NCBI GenBank assembly: GCA_018698735.1
Contig: JABIPD010000084.1
Span: 1 to 13,856, forward strand
Reading direction: 5' to 3'
Length of the DNA: 13,856 bases
Origin: Candidatus Jacksonbacteria bacterium
Lineage (GTDB): Bacteria > Patescibacteriota > Patescibacteriia > UBA9629 > GWA2-43-13
Notes under the pieces: generated by a model
Told to the model about the DNA's origin: nothing
Databases searched by the model: none
The model's input: the letters and a program-made list of their open reading frames with translations, nothing else
Program-made: the position numbers and the translations under genes
Shown here: positions 8,701 to 13,856 of the stretch, piece by piece
Numbering within the stretch: the stretch's first letter is position 1
Layout of the letters: every line of letters starts with the position of its first letter

Positions 8701-9410
8701 ATTATGAATTCCAAACTCTGTCAGAGCAGTTATCTATAATAGTGGCAGAAGTGCTCGAGATAGAGGCAGCACGAGCAACAGTGTTCTGGCGAACAAGTGT
8801 AGATGCCGACAGCCAAGTAGAATATATTCCACTGAACGAAAACGGAGAACCATTACTCGATCAAGTAGGAACACAAGGAAGAACGGATAAATCCACAGAC
8901 CATACAGTCGAGCTAAAAGGCTTAGAATCTGGAACAGGCTATTTACTAAGAGTCATAAGTAGAGACGGGACAGGCCAAGAAATAGACCAGTTCTTACCTC
9001 AAATTCAAACAACGAGAGATAGTGATGTGCCAATTTTATCGCAAATAAATGCATTGTCTACATTGTATCCAGGAGAAAAACCAAAAGTGCAGACATTAAT
9101 AACCTGGAGAACAAACGAGAAAGCAAACAGTCAGGTAGAATACTGGAAAGGCCTAAGAGAACCAAAAGATAAAGAGAATAGAGTAGTAACACCAGTAGGG
9201 GCAGAATACACAAGAAATCATGTTATAGTGCTCACTGGCTTGGTGCCAGGTGATGTGTATCAATATAAAGTGAAAAGTGTGGACGAAACAGGTAATGTGT
9301 CCGACTCAGAAGCATTTACATTACTAGCGCCATCAAGCACAGAGAGTGTAGTAGAAGTAATCGCAGACAACTTCTCTGATATCTTTGGTTGGCTTCAGGT
9401 CGGCAACTAG
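2712..9410 (+). CDS. Giant LamG/FN3 multidomain surface protein (2232 aa)
   Basis: Residues 1-10 are basic and 11-30 are a strong hydrophobic helix, giving an N-terminal anchor or uncleaved signal with the rest outside. Two tandem LamG-like (concanavalin-type) repeats follow at 131-554 and 555-971; each has a DDWxxxFWxxP strand and an SLQYEY...RYYxYVDxVLQ core typical of LamG, then a shared WSYWTGSAWATTA segment. Residues ~972-1195 hold two copies of a beta domain (GW, then GPDG or GPDDG). Residues ~1203-1390 are Ig-like with a nested FPASGKILIDSEIIDYSG module. FN3-like domains lie at ~1468-1570, 1587-1694, 1711-1805, 1903-2005, 2006-2105 and 2106-2205, with a charged helix-prone linker at 1806-1901 and a tail ending FGWLQVGN. 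Only two Cys are present (1140 and 1149). The start is set by the membrane helix; only a weak AAGAG precedes it. The probable role is adhesion or cell-surface binding; the ligand cannot be told. Codon use changes near residue 975. Confidence 0.92.
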   Translation: MNLSIKTKHNIAMVAIGGVLVFVVMVLIASFWSSGRTTSYTWSQSSWAGGTDGGTRPDHTSNQSGWTKYDSKDAGVVVDGSNNVVLDDTGGTTTHTTDADFNSGTVASLTVSSDSVTMGSGTSNAAADTALDFDAADDSDFTHENSNSTALTSGVASLSAQADLGDYSLVKTSYDRGDGLTAQTGGASGFTSDATGNAVTDDWSYQFWVYPEDTGLVRMLVVWQGSTTGGGPLHRLKLNADDTLSIFADDGTTNLGTTTGTPMSDRDRYYFVSLQYEYNAGTSRYYLYVDRVLQALDTGNDYSNSHANINDGTRMGFNPAGAATNGSRWADIQLWMGRRTVTEQITDMTALADDISFATLDATSSGSQELIYWMDFANGHTGSADPPFRGEKTGTTWSITDYSSGGNTAVWTNIHATQYGTIPYDTSTGYYISTSDENQINTTNWLTISSIDTTETEPTNTTMRYLVSFDDRANWSYWTGSAWATTAVGNVHTTGMSKTTLEAISEAQWGASGGFDVGDTDLDFTFGFKTTDPDATPSVDLMTVNNTVSKSDITLDFDAVDEGNFTEETVSSDTTEFSSGVVQLPQRTVDLGNYVNILSPGARNDNIPALTGGTSGFADAGGNAVTDDWTFNFWFHPGTTGAMDMLDQWNYTTAGGAVKFLYLNSDGSIKILANDGTTAIGTTTGTPLTDRTKFYHISLQYEYNFGSARYYVYVDSVLQPLDNGFNYTDSHSTINDGVLVSLDPSGPNGTGARFADNQLWKGLRTTTEQRTDAQAYADGSNFATHAATASGSQELIYWQDYESTTLTGTNSFRGLKSGTTWTVSDYSSGQGNTSTHTAVSQSGIAGYITTGHYLHTTDTNQIDVSGWVNLEGMAVTGTFAAGSITRYLISYDDRVTWSYWTGSAWATTALGNIHTTGMTRGTMEGITQANWAASGGFDADSTTTLDFAASLKSTGGATTPVLDLITIGYDDVSATSGTLESPTIDTGGANNSFGNIGWTESNTSVTKIVKFQVAVKSADSGWVSGDYLGPDGTTGTFYTTAAGEAIRAGDDGNQYVRYKATIVRDAGDADSASLDDVSLAYSVYSASATFTSSAFDTEASAVALSSLGWTEITPAGTDVQFQIRTAPDSAGSPGTWTDFCGPDDGAAGCSTGTYFTAPAGSETIDADFGDVTDDQWIQYKITLTSDGTATPTVSAVNYGYVVNTAPTISNVTATQGSNGVVTVGYDFADSEEANGTISLYYQLAGVTLNETLTSSDTGAVTLSTATNFPASGKILIDSEIIDYSGNDGTDLTIVERGYDTSNAAAHSSGTAVYLLAVTVGGDAGASITTGTSKSATWTAKTDKDGFYGTAVVRVLVDDGNSALQYGAANASSFNLDTKDPTGVSILIDASEATANRATLTIAASDDNTVTMNVTNDSGYADDLVNTNAGTYVTYATSKTSWILEADEDIVYLQIKDAKGNTATDSATTPDKPDDPAIAEISNTLVSPALYGMYVTWSIASDPPSATATYDIYRKVGAGSYSSLTTDIARGTNNYANTGLSLDSTYTYYIVTKDSDGNISQRSSEIAGIANGSLDTGEGPGSNDTTAPVISATAPVALVSGNSVTITYTSTAVAADTSTTTEGYVDYRITDASFSSAGTLKASNNTAVDDGSTITVVISGLANNTLYYYRIGAEDPSGNKGTDDNSGAGYTFTSESGPIASSGNTAGGSQADAIDPTIIAFAVTSVTSTTATMNMQVNEVSTMRVVYGLDPKVLDTEVIKEELANIHKLTITDLEPNTLYYARAYAKDFSGNESESSSAEQFKTSDPQILIEVPIAGEGEEADRVTEGNITETIIAPDVETEPFVVELSFETGIRTDEDRSVKEAVVERLKSDFQEVVQHITLGTLSQNPTSLAQFVQVASSELPPPTIVDGLPITEATATSAAFSWQTDTQANSLVAIVPDNLYNANAEEPYLIELGNSSEFVKEHFVSITDLRPATRYHYQIRSQGSLGPTAKSRDYEFQTLSEQLSIIVAEVLEIEAARATVFWRTSVDADSQVEYIPLNENGEPLLDQVGTQGRTDKSTDHTVELKGLESGTGYLLRVISRDGTGQEIDQFLPQIQTTRDSDVPILSQINALSTLYPGEKPKVQTLITWRTNEKANSQVEYWKGLREPKDKENRVVTPVGAEYTRNHVIVLTGLVPGDVYQYKVKSVDETGNVSDSEAFTLLAPSSTESVVEVIADNFSDIFGWLQVGN
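3102..4373 (+). repeat. LamG-like module repeat 1
   Basis: This 424-residue unit opens with LDFDAADDSDF and runs through a LamG core and the WSYWTGSAWATTAVGN segment. The next unit restarts directly with LDFDAVDEGNF. The two units are about half identical in their core by eye, so this internal duplication looks older than the FN3-region duplication. Confidence 0.85.
4374..5624 (+). repeat. LamG-like module repeat 2
   Basis: This second, ~417-residue unit begins LDFDAVDEGNF and ends near LITIGYDD. It keeps the landmarks of unit 1 in order: GNAVTDDW, TTTGTP, SLQYEYN, SGSQELIYW, TGSAWATTA, HTTGM and ASGGFD. Confidence 0.85.
6724..9410 (+). repeat. Direct repeat copy B (partner 1-2693)
   Basis: This is the second copy of the 2.7 kb tandem duplication and encodes the last ~895 residues of the 2232-aa protein. 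Over the last ~331 residues the two copies differ at only ten amino acids by eye, although many codons carry synonymous changes. The first two FN3 domains diverge much more and contain small in-frame indels. Confidence 0.93.
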
Positions 9411-9431
9411 TTAGAAAAGTATGCGCTTGTG

Positions 9432-9465
9432 GATAAATAGCCATATTTATCAAAAATATGGCTAT
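9432..9465 (+). terminator. Overlapping alternative hairpins after the surface-protein genes
   Basis: A perfect 12-bp inverted repeat pairs 9437-9448 (ATAGCCATATTT) with 9454-9465 around a 5-nt loop. An 8-bp stem, GATAAATA (9432-9439) with TATTTATC (9444-9451) around GCCA, overlaps it, so the two folds exclude each other. No T-run follows directly; the nearest is TTTTTT at 9490-9495. A terminator or mRNA-end hairpin is the simplest reading, but an operator or attenuator is possible. Confidence 0.4.
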
Positions 9466-9504
9466 GCTCCGACTCAACTACCGTTATCGTTTTTTCGCCA
9501 CAAA

Positions 9505-9515
9505 TTTGGTATACT
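9505..9515 (+). promoter_or_regulatory. Extended -10 promoter for the ABC transporter operon
   Basis: TGGTATACT at 9507-9515 combines an extended -10 TG (9507-9508) with the hexamer TATACT (9510-9515). No convincing -35 box is seen 16-18 nt upstream, which suits an extended -10 promoter. Transcription would begin near 9521-9523, leaving an A-rich ~36-nt leader without a clear Shine-Dalgarno before the ATG at 9559. Confidence 0.5.
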
Positions 9516-9558
9516 TAGAGGGAATTAAAAAGCACAAAACAAAGATACACAGCAAAAT

Positions 9559-10815
9559 ATGAAATTTCAATATACATTTTATTTTGCATTTAAAATGTTC
9601 CAAACCAATAAACTCAGAACGTTTTTAACTGTTCTGGGCATTAGTATTGGAATTGGTACCATCCTTTTTCTCGTTTCGCTTGGGTATGGATTGCAAGCAT
9701 TGCTGCTAGATAGAATTGCGAGCAAGGGAGCCCTTCTTTCTATAGATGTTAAATCTAAAGAAGATTTACTCTTTATTACCGATGAAGTAATAGAAGAAAC
9801 TAAAAAACTACCAGGAGTAGAGTCTGTAGTGCCGGTGGCTACTACAAAGGGATTAATTAAGCTAGACGATGTACAGGGTGGTACAGTTGTAAATATTGTT
9901 GATCCTGCATATTTTGATTATTTTCCAACAAAACCAGAAGCAGGGGAATACATTACAGCTGATGCCGAAGGAAATACAAATGGTATTGTTGTTTCGGAGG
10001 CTATTTTAAAACTGTTCGATCTTAAATTAGCCGATGTTTTTGACGAAAACAATAACCCTCTCAAAACAATAGATGTTGTCTTGTTTTGGGAAAAGCAAAA
10101 AGACCCAGAAGCACTCGAGGCAGAAGACGAGATTATCTTACAGTCAAGCAATATTGTGCCTGCCTTTTTGGAAAAACCGTTGCCAATTATTGGGGTTATT
10201 AAAGACCCGATTGTAACGTATGTCTATATCGCACGCCAAGATGTAACCGAAATACTTACAGAGAGTTACAGTGAAATGAAAGTAAAAACGGTAGACGATC
10301 TTTCGAGAGAAGCCGCAAGAAATTTCGCCCTCGAAAGAGGATTCGATGTGACTGCTGTCGTTGATACACTCACACAAACTACTCGAATTTTTAGAATTAT
10401 TCAAATCACTCTAGGTATTTTTGGATTAGTTGCCTTGATTGTTTCTGCTATTGGAATGTTTAACACCATGACGATTGCTCTTCTCGAGCGTACCCGTGAA
10501 ATAGGAATTATTAAATCACTTGGAGCAAAGCGTATAGATGTTTCGAATCTCTTCCTTATCGAATCCGGTTTGCTGGGTCTTCTTGGCGGTATTGGAGGTA
10601 TTTTATTTGGATATATTTTAGGATTTGTTTTTAATGTCGGGTTAAATATTTTGGCGTCGTTCCTTGGTGGAGAAGCGGTCAAATTGTTCGAACGACCTCT
10701 CTGGTTTATTGCTACTATATTTGTTTTCTCTGGAATAGTCGGTTTTACAACAGGAATATATCCAGCTATCCGCGCAAGTAAGCTCAACGCCCTAGACGCT
10801 TTAAGGTATAAGTAA
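9559..10815 (+). CDS. MacB/FtsX-like ABC transporter permease
   Basis: The 418-residue product has the four-helix topology of type VII (MacB/LolC/FtsX) permeases: TM1 at ~22-45, an extracytoplasmic domain at ~46-278, and TM2-TM4 at ~281-305, 330-358 and 382-402. Diagnostic motifs are KLRTFLTVLGISIGIG before and in TM1, the cytoplasmic coupling segment LLERTREIGIIKSLGAK (308-324), and the C-terminal YPAIRASKLNALDALRYK. Such permeases pair with a LolD/MacB-type ATPase; here that gene starts 4 nt after this stop. The family uses ATP-driven conformational change to move or release envelope substrates rather than passing them through a membrane channel; the substrate here is unknown. No MacA-type adaptor or TolC-like gene is in the window. 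The first ATG is chosen because the family has a short aromatic N-terminus before the LRTFLT motif. Confidence 0.9.
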   Translation: MKFQYTFYFAFKMFQTNKLRTFLTVLGISIGIGTILFLVSLGYGLQALLLDRIASKGALLSIDVKSKEDLLFITDEVIEETKKLPGVESVVPVATTKGLIKLDDVQGGTVVNIVDPAYFDYFPTKPEAGEYITADAEGNTNGIVVSEAILKLFDLKLADVFDENNNPLKTIDVVLFWEKQKDPEALEAEDEIILQSSNIVPAFLEKPLPIIGVIKDPIVTYVYIARQDVTEILTESYSEMKVKTVDDLSREAARNFALERGFDVTAVVDTLTQTTRIFRIIQITLGIFGLVALIVSAIGMFNTMTIALLERTREIGIIKSLGAKRIDVSNLFLIESGLLGLLGGIGGILFGYILGFVFNVGLNILASFLGGEAVKLFERPLWFIATIFVFSGIVGFTTGIYPAIRASKLNALDALRYK

Positions 10816-10819
10816 TTTT

Positions 10820-12127
10820 ATGGAACCTCTCATACAAGCATCAAACGTTAACGTTACCTATCAATACGGAGAAACCAAGTTTCAGGCGTGTAAAAATGGA
10901 ACTATTGATATTTACGAAGGAGAATTTATTGTTATTTTTGGTCCTTCTGGGTCTGGGAAATCTACTTTATTATACGCAATTTCTGGATTAGAGACAGTAG
11001 ACTCTGGTGATATTGTTGTAAAAGACGTAAACATCACTAAGGCAACACCAAAAGAGCTTGTTGATATAATGCAAAATGAATATGGCTTTGTATTTCAATC
11101 TTATAATCTAATTAGTCGTCTTACATGCATGGAGAATGTAATACTCCCAGGCGCACTTGCAGGCAGAAAAAGTGATGAAATTGCAAAAAAAGGCGAGGAA
11201 CTTTTAAAAAGATTTGGCATTTGGGAGCATAGAAACAAATATCCATCGAATTTGTCTGGTGGGCAACAGCAGCGAGTTGCAATTTCTCGGTCGCTCATTA
11301 ACAGTCCAAGTATATTGTTAGCCGATGAGCCAGTTGGAAATTTAGACAGCTCGAACGCAAAACTTGTAATGGAAATTATGACAGAGTTAAACAGAGAAGG
11401 CATTACATTACTTCTTGTTTCCCATGACCCTTCCTATATTAAATATGCTCATAGAACAGCTTATATTAGAGATGGAGAAATTGTACGTATTCAAGCAAAT
11501 TCTCATAGAAAGCAAATTAAACCTCCCACAAAAGATGACGCAGGAAGAAGTAGGATGGAATTGTTGATGGATTCATATCCAGAACTCGTGGTATACGGCT
11601 TCCCACATATGGAGCCTATCGTAAAAGCTAAGATGGTTGCTCAGTACTTAATGAACCCGCTTGATAGTAAACAGATGATAGAACTTGAAAGGGCAATAGA
11701 GCAAAATATAGAAGGTAAGCTTCAGGGCAATAAATTTGTTTCAAAATTATCTGATATTCATGGCGCAGGCTTAACAAAGAAAGCTGCAGTAAAATTTGCA
11801 GAAGAAGTGGCTGAAATTGTCGCCGAAGGTGAACTAGCTGCAAAGCAAGGTGAATCGGACTCCTTGCAAAAGGCAGAGCGTCTTGCAGATCGTCTCCGTA
11901 AAATATTGAGAGAAGAGTTTTCATTCAGACTTTCACCTGCGCAACAAAAAAGCTTAGACATTGGGCTAGAGCTTAGACTTGCGAGCCAAATAAAAAAAGA
12001 AGAACTAGCAGATTTCCTAGCAAGATCCCAGAAAAAAGGAGGAGTGGGCTTGTCGAAATCTGTATCTAAAGATATTGCTAGGGAGGTTGAACTTGCTATT
12101 CTTGTTGGATATAAGGAGGAAAATTAA
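10820..12127 (+). CDS. MacB/LolD-type ABC ATPase with a long C-terminal extension
   Basis: Residues 1-225 form a complete ABC ATPase: Walker A GPSGSGKST (41-49), Q-loop Q93, signature LSGGQ (145-149), Walker B ILLADE (165-170) with catalytic E170, D-loop GNLD, and H-loop H202 in LLLVSHD. The closest family is the LolD/MacB type, which usually ends near residue 225. This protein continues to 435. The extra part is charged and helix-rich, without membrane segments, and holds two similar motifs, GAGLTKKAAVKFAEEV (315-330) and GVGLSKSVSKDIAREV (408-423). I do not recognise this extension. It starts 4 nt after the permease stop (weak AAGG at 10803-10806), so the two genes are probably translationally coupled and the proteins form one complex at the inner face of the membrane. 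A terminator-like hairpin follows. Confidence 0.9.
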   Translation: MEPLIQASNVNVTYQYGETKFQACKNGTIDIYEGEFIVIFGPSGSGKSTLLYAISGLETVDSGDIVVKDVNITKATPKELVDIMQNEYGFVFQSYNLISRLTCMENVILPGALAGRKSDEIAKKGEELLKRFGIWEHRNKYPSNLSGGQQQRVAISRSLINSPSILLADEPVGNLDSSNAKLVMEIMTELNREGITLLLVSHDPSYIKYAHRTAYIRDGEIVRIQANSHRKQIKPPTKDDAGRSRMELLMDSYPELVVYGFPHMEPIVKAKMVAQYLMNPLDSKQMIELERAIEQNIEGKLQGNKFVSKLSDIHGAGLTKKAAVKFAEEVAEIVAEGELAAKQGESDSLQKAERLADRLRKILREEFSFRLSPAQQKSLDIGLELRLASQIKKEELADFLARSQKKGGVGLSKSVSKDIAREVELAILVGYKEEN

Positions 12128-12136
12128 TTAAATAAC

Positions 12137-12165
12137 AAAAAAAGAGCACTAAGCATGCTTTTTTT
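12137..12165 (+). terminator. Rho-independent terminator-like hairpin after the ABC operon
   Basis: An A-tract plus GAGCA (12137-12148) pairs with TGCT plus a T-tract (12156-12165) around a 7-nt loop. The stem includes one G-U pair and is AT-rich, with seven T in a row at 12159-12165. It lies 10 nt after the ATPase stop. The symmetrical A/T tracts would let it act on both strands. Confidence 0.55.
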
Positions 12166-12217
12166 ATTTGAAAAAATTTAATGAGTATGCAAGGATGGGT
12201 ATGTAGTTATTGATCCT

Positions 12218-12568
12218 ATGACAATATTTCAGATAGCGGTTCTCGTTTTTATAGCCTTTATTATATTAAGGGTTTTGTTTCGTTTTTCTAAAAAAGAGCT
12301 TACTTCAAGGGAAACAGTATTATGGTGCTTTTTTTGGCTTGTTTCTGGGTTTTTGGTGGGGTTTATGAGAAAAACTGACGTATTAGCTCAACAATTTGGG
12401 ATAGAGAGAGGGGCTGATCTTTTTGTAGCGATATCTATTGTAGTTGGATACTATATAATGTTTCGGGTATTTGTCCATATCGAAAAAATCGAGCGCGATA
12501 TTACAACCCTTACGCGAAAGTTGGCGCTAAAGGATCACGAAGAGCAGGATCGCTATAAGCAAGGATAA
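12218..12568 (+). CDS. DUF2304 family small membrane protein
   Basis: The 116-residue protein has three predicted membrane helices (~3-20, 34-50, 66-84) and a charged C-terminal cytoplasmic helix (86-116). The ERGADLF motif (63-69) and the SRETVLWCFFW segment (30-40) between helices fit the DUF2304 family. Members are commonly found beside glycosyltransferases of surface glycan synthesis; their biochemical role is not established. An in-frame TAG at 12203-12205 limits the start to this ATG, barring an unusual ATT at 12209. There is no Shine-Dalgarno within normal distance, so initiation may be leaderless or rely on a short leader; I could not settle on a promoter in 12166-12210. It is followed after 4 nt by the GT2 gene, indicating an operon. 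Confidence 0.85.
   Translation: MTIFQIAVLVFIAFIILRVLFRFSKKELTSRETVLWCFFWLVSGFLVGFMRKTDVLAQQFGIERGADLFVAISIVVGYYIMFRVFVHIEKIERDITTLTRKLALKDHEEQDRYKQG
12561..12565 (+). promoter_or_regulatory. Shine-Dalgarno AAGGA for the GT2 gene
   Basis: AAGGA sits 7 nt before the ATG at 12573 and lies within the last codons and stop region of the DUF2304 gene. It supports this start and suggests coupled translation of the two genes. It is the clearest ribosome-binding site in the window. Confidence 0.6.
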
Positions 12569-12572
12569 AAAT

Positions 12573-13640
12573 ATGAACACTACTCTCCCTTCAGTGGCGA
12601 TATGCATTGTTACCTTTAAAAACGAAAAAGACATTTCTGGGTTGATTGAAAGTCTTTCAAATACAGAATATCCTAAAGATAAAGTCCATGTTTTTATAGC
12701 TGATAATAACTCGGAAGATGATACTGCTCGTCTTATGAACGAAAAAGTTGATAAGCTGCCATTTTCATCTCTTTTTAATCAAAATAAAAGTAATATTGGA
12801 TTTGATCAAGCTAATAATAAATTAGTTAATAGGGCGGTAAAAAATGATCCAACGTATATAGTGCTTTTAAACCCAGACACTGTTGTTCATAAGAAATGGC
12901 TTAAAGAGTTAGTTGCTGAAATGGAATTACATCCAGAAGCTGGAGTTGCTCAATCTCTTTTGCTTTTAAAATCCGACCCGCTTAAAATAAATACTAAGGG
13001 TAATGCACTCTATTTTCTTGGGTTGGGATATATTACAGGTCTGTACTCGTCGGCAAAAAATGTGTATAACAAGCAAAGTCACGAAATAGGATACAGTAGC
13101 GGAGCTGCGTCATGTTATCGAGTAAAGGTTTTAAAACGTACAGGGCTTTTTTATCCTGATTTTTTTTACCTCGAAGATCTTGACCTTTCGTGGAGAATGA
13201 AGCTTTTGGGGTATACATCAATTCTTTGTCCTAAATCGATAGTGTGGCATGATTACACGTTTAGCAAAGGAGCTTATAAAATGAAAGCAATAGAGCTTAG
13301 TAGGTATAAAGTTCTATTGCAAAATTATCGATTACCAACGCTTTTACTGCTACTTCCAGCTCTCATTTTTTTTGAGATCCTTGTGATCCTAGGCTCTATA
13401 AAAGAAGGGTGGTACAAGGAAAAATTTAAAAATTATAGTGAACTTATAAAATCAATAAAGATTATTAGAAAAAGAAGAGAAATTATTCAAAAAAATAGAA
13501 AAACAAAGGACCGGACTCTCTTAAACTCCATGGTGCTTACTCTGCAATTTCCAGAAGGGACCCCGTTTCTTATTCGATATTTTCTTAATCCTGTAATAGT
13601 TACTTATGGTTGGATCATCAGATCAGTTGTGTGGTGGTAA
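12573..13640 (+). CDS. Family 2 glycosyltransferase (rhamnosyltransferase-like)
   Basis: The 355-residue product opens with the GT-A nucleotide-binding strand VAICIVTFKNEKD (8-20) and IADNNSEDDT (42-51). LLNPDTVV (98-105) stands where the metal-binding DxD-type motif lies, and FFYLEDLDLSWRMKLLGY (197-214) carries the ED acceptor/catalytic motif, with WHDY at 225-228. These features match GT2 enzymes that transfer sugars such as rhamnose from nucleotide donors during surface polysaccharide assembly; donor and acceptor cannot be read from sequence. A hydrophobic segment at 254-274 and a basic region at 279-316 suggest membrane association on the cytoplasmic side. The gene follows the DUF2304 gene by 4 nt, and the next glycosyltransferase overlaps its 3' end by 35 nt, so the three probably act in one pathway. 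Confidence 0.92.
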   Translation: MNTTLPSVAICIVTFKNEKDISGLIESLSNTEYPKDKVHVFIADNNSEDDTARLMNEKVDKLPFSSLFNQNKSNIGFDQANNKLVNRAVKNDPTYIVLLNPDTVVHKKWLKELVAEMELHPEAGVAQSLLLLKSDPLKINTKGNALYFLGLGYITGLYSSAKNVYNKQSHEIGYSSGAASCYRVKVLKRTGLFYPDFFYLEDLDLSWRMKLLGYTSILCPKSIVWHDYTFSKGAYKMKAIELSRYKVLLQNYRLPTLLLLLPALIFFEILVILGSIKEGWYKEKFKNYSELIKSIKIIRKRREIIQKNRKTKDRTLLNSMVLTLQFPEGTPFLIRYFLNPVIVTYGWIIRSVVWW

Positions 13641-13856
13641 AGTCGCTATTGTCTCTGCAACATTTGCCCCCATAACCGGTGGAATGGCGCAGGCAACGTA
13701 TTATCATGCAGCCCTTCTTTCACAATATGGACATGATGTAACACTGTTTACGCAGTCAGGATTTTCTGATTCCAACAGCCAAATGAATTTTGATAAACAA
13801 TTCTCCTTTCGTATAACTCGTCTGGATCCAGTTTATTCGAAAGGCTTTGCAGCTTA
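13606..13856 (+). CDS. GT4-type glycosyltransferase, N-terminal fragment (runs off the right edge)
   Basis: The frame opens at ATG 13606, 35 nt inside the GT2 gene, and stays open to the window end (83 codons plus 2 nt). An in-frame TAG at 13597-13599 rules out a start further upstream. The alternative TTG at 13627 would remove only seven residues. After ~11 residues the product reads KVAIVSATFAPITGGMAQ, then a helix with HAALLSQYGHDVTLFTQ. This is the N-terminal Rossmann half of GT-B enzymes of the GT4 (WecA-unlike, glycosyl group 1) class: the first beta strand, the PxxGG loop and the LxxxGHxV strand. The catalytic C-terminal half lies outside the window. There is no clear Shine-Dalgarno, so translation probably depends on coupling to the GT2 gene. 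Confidence 0.8.
   Translation, partial: MVGSSDQLCGGKVAIVSATFAPITGGMAQATYYHAALLSQYGHDVTLFTQSGFSDSNSQMNFDKQFSFRITRLDPVYSKGFAA

Noticed and set aside
1..9410. Diversity-generating retroelement or CRISPR-like repeat array
   Set aside because: No reverse transcriptase, template repeat or regularly spaced short repeats are present; the repeats are protein-module duplications with mostly synonymous differences.
9411..9558. Small gene or RNA gene in the spacer before the permease
   Set aside because: No open frame with coding character and no tRNA-like fold were seen; only the hairpins and the promoter are supported.
12181..12213. Ten-codon reading frame (MSMQGWVCSY) ending 4 nt before the DUF2304 start, as a leader peptide
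   Set aside because: It has no ribosome-binding site and no attenuator fold around it; a frame this short is expected by chance.
1..13856. Recoding of TGA as in Gracilibacteria or Absconditabacteria
   Set aside because: All long frames are intact under the standard code, with TAA or TAG stops, and none needs to read through TGA.

Overview
The window looks like a piece of an AT-rich bacterial chromosome, most plausibly from the candidate phyla radiation (Patescibacteria). That assignment is inferred from gene content: very large Thr/Ser/Gly-rich surface proteins built from LamG-like, Ig-like and fibronectin type III (FN3) modules, a stand-alone MacB-type ABC transporter, and a DUF2304 plus glycosyltransferase cluster. 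Nothing in the sequence proves the taxon. All genes are on the + strand. The standard code fits: every visible stop is TAA or TAG, no long frame needs TGA read as sense, and Trp is TGG.

Layout. (1) 1-9410: two tandem genes for giant surface proteins. The first enters from beyond the left edge (its start is outside the window) and ends at 2693. The second (2712-9410, 2232 aa) is complete. It has an N-terminal membrane anchor, two tandem LamG-like repeats, two copies of a W/GPDG-type beta domain, an Ig-like segment carrying a nested small module, six FN3-like domains and a conserved short C-terminal tail. The visible part of gene 1 is a full-length copy of the last ~900 residues of gene 2, so 1-2693 and 6724-9410 form a 2.7 kb direct repeat. 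(2) 9411-9558: a gene-free spacer with two overlapping, mutually exclusive hairpins and a good extended -10 promoter. (3) 9559-12127: a MacB/FtsX-like permease and, 4 nt later, its ATPase, which carries an unusual ~210-residue C-terminal extension. (4) 12128-12217: a spacer with a terminator-like hairpin. (5) 12218-13856: a DUF2304 membrane protein, a GT2 glycosyltransferase and the start of a GT4-type glycosyltransferase, tightly packed or overlapping, as in cell-surface polysaccharide or glycan operons.

How the parts may work together (inference): giant anchored multidomain proteins present carbohydrate- or protein-binding modules outside the cell. The ABC pair, which has no adaptor or outer-membrane partner in the window, resembles a mechanotransmission or lipoprotein/peptide-handling transporter of the cell envelope. 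The glycosyltransferase cluster makes or decorates surface glycan. The most distinctive features are the tandem giant proteins with mosaic codon usage and uneven divergence, and the ATPase with the extra C-terminal domain.
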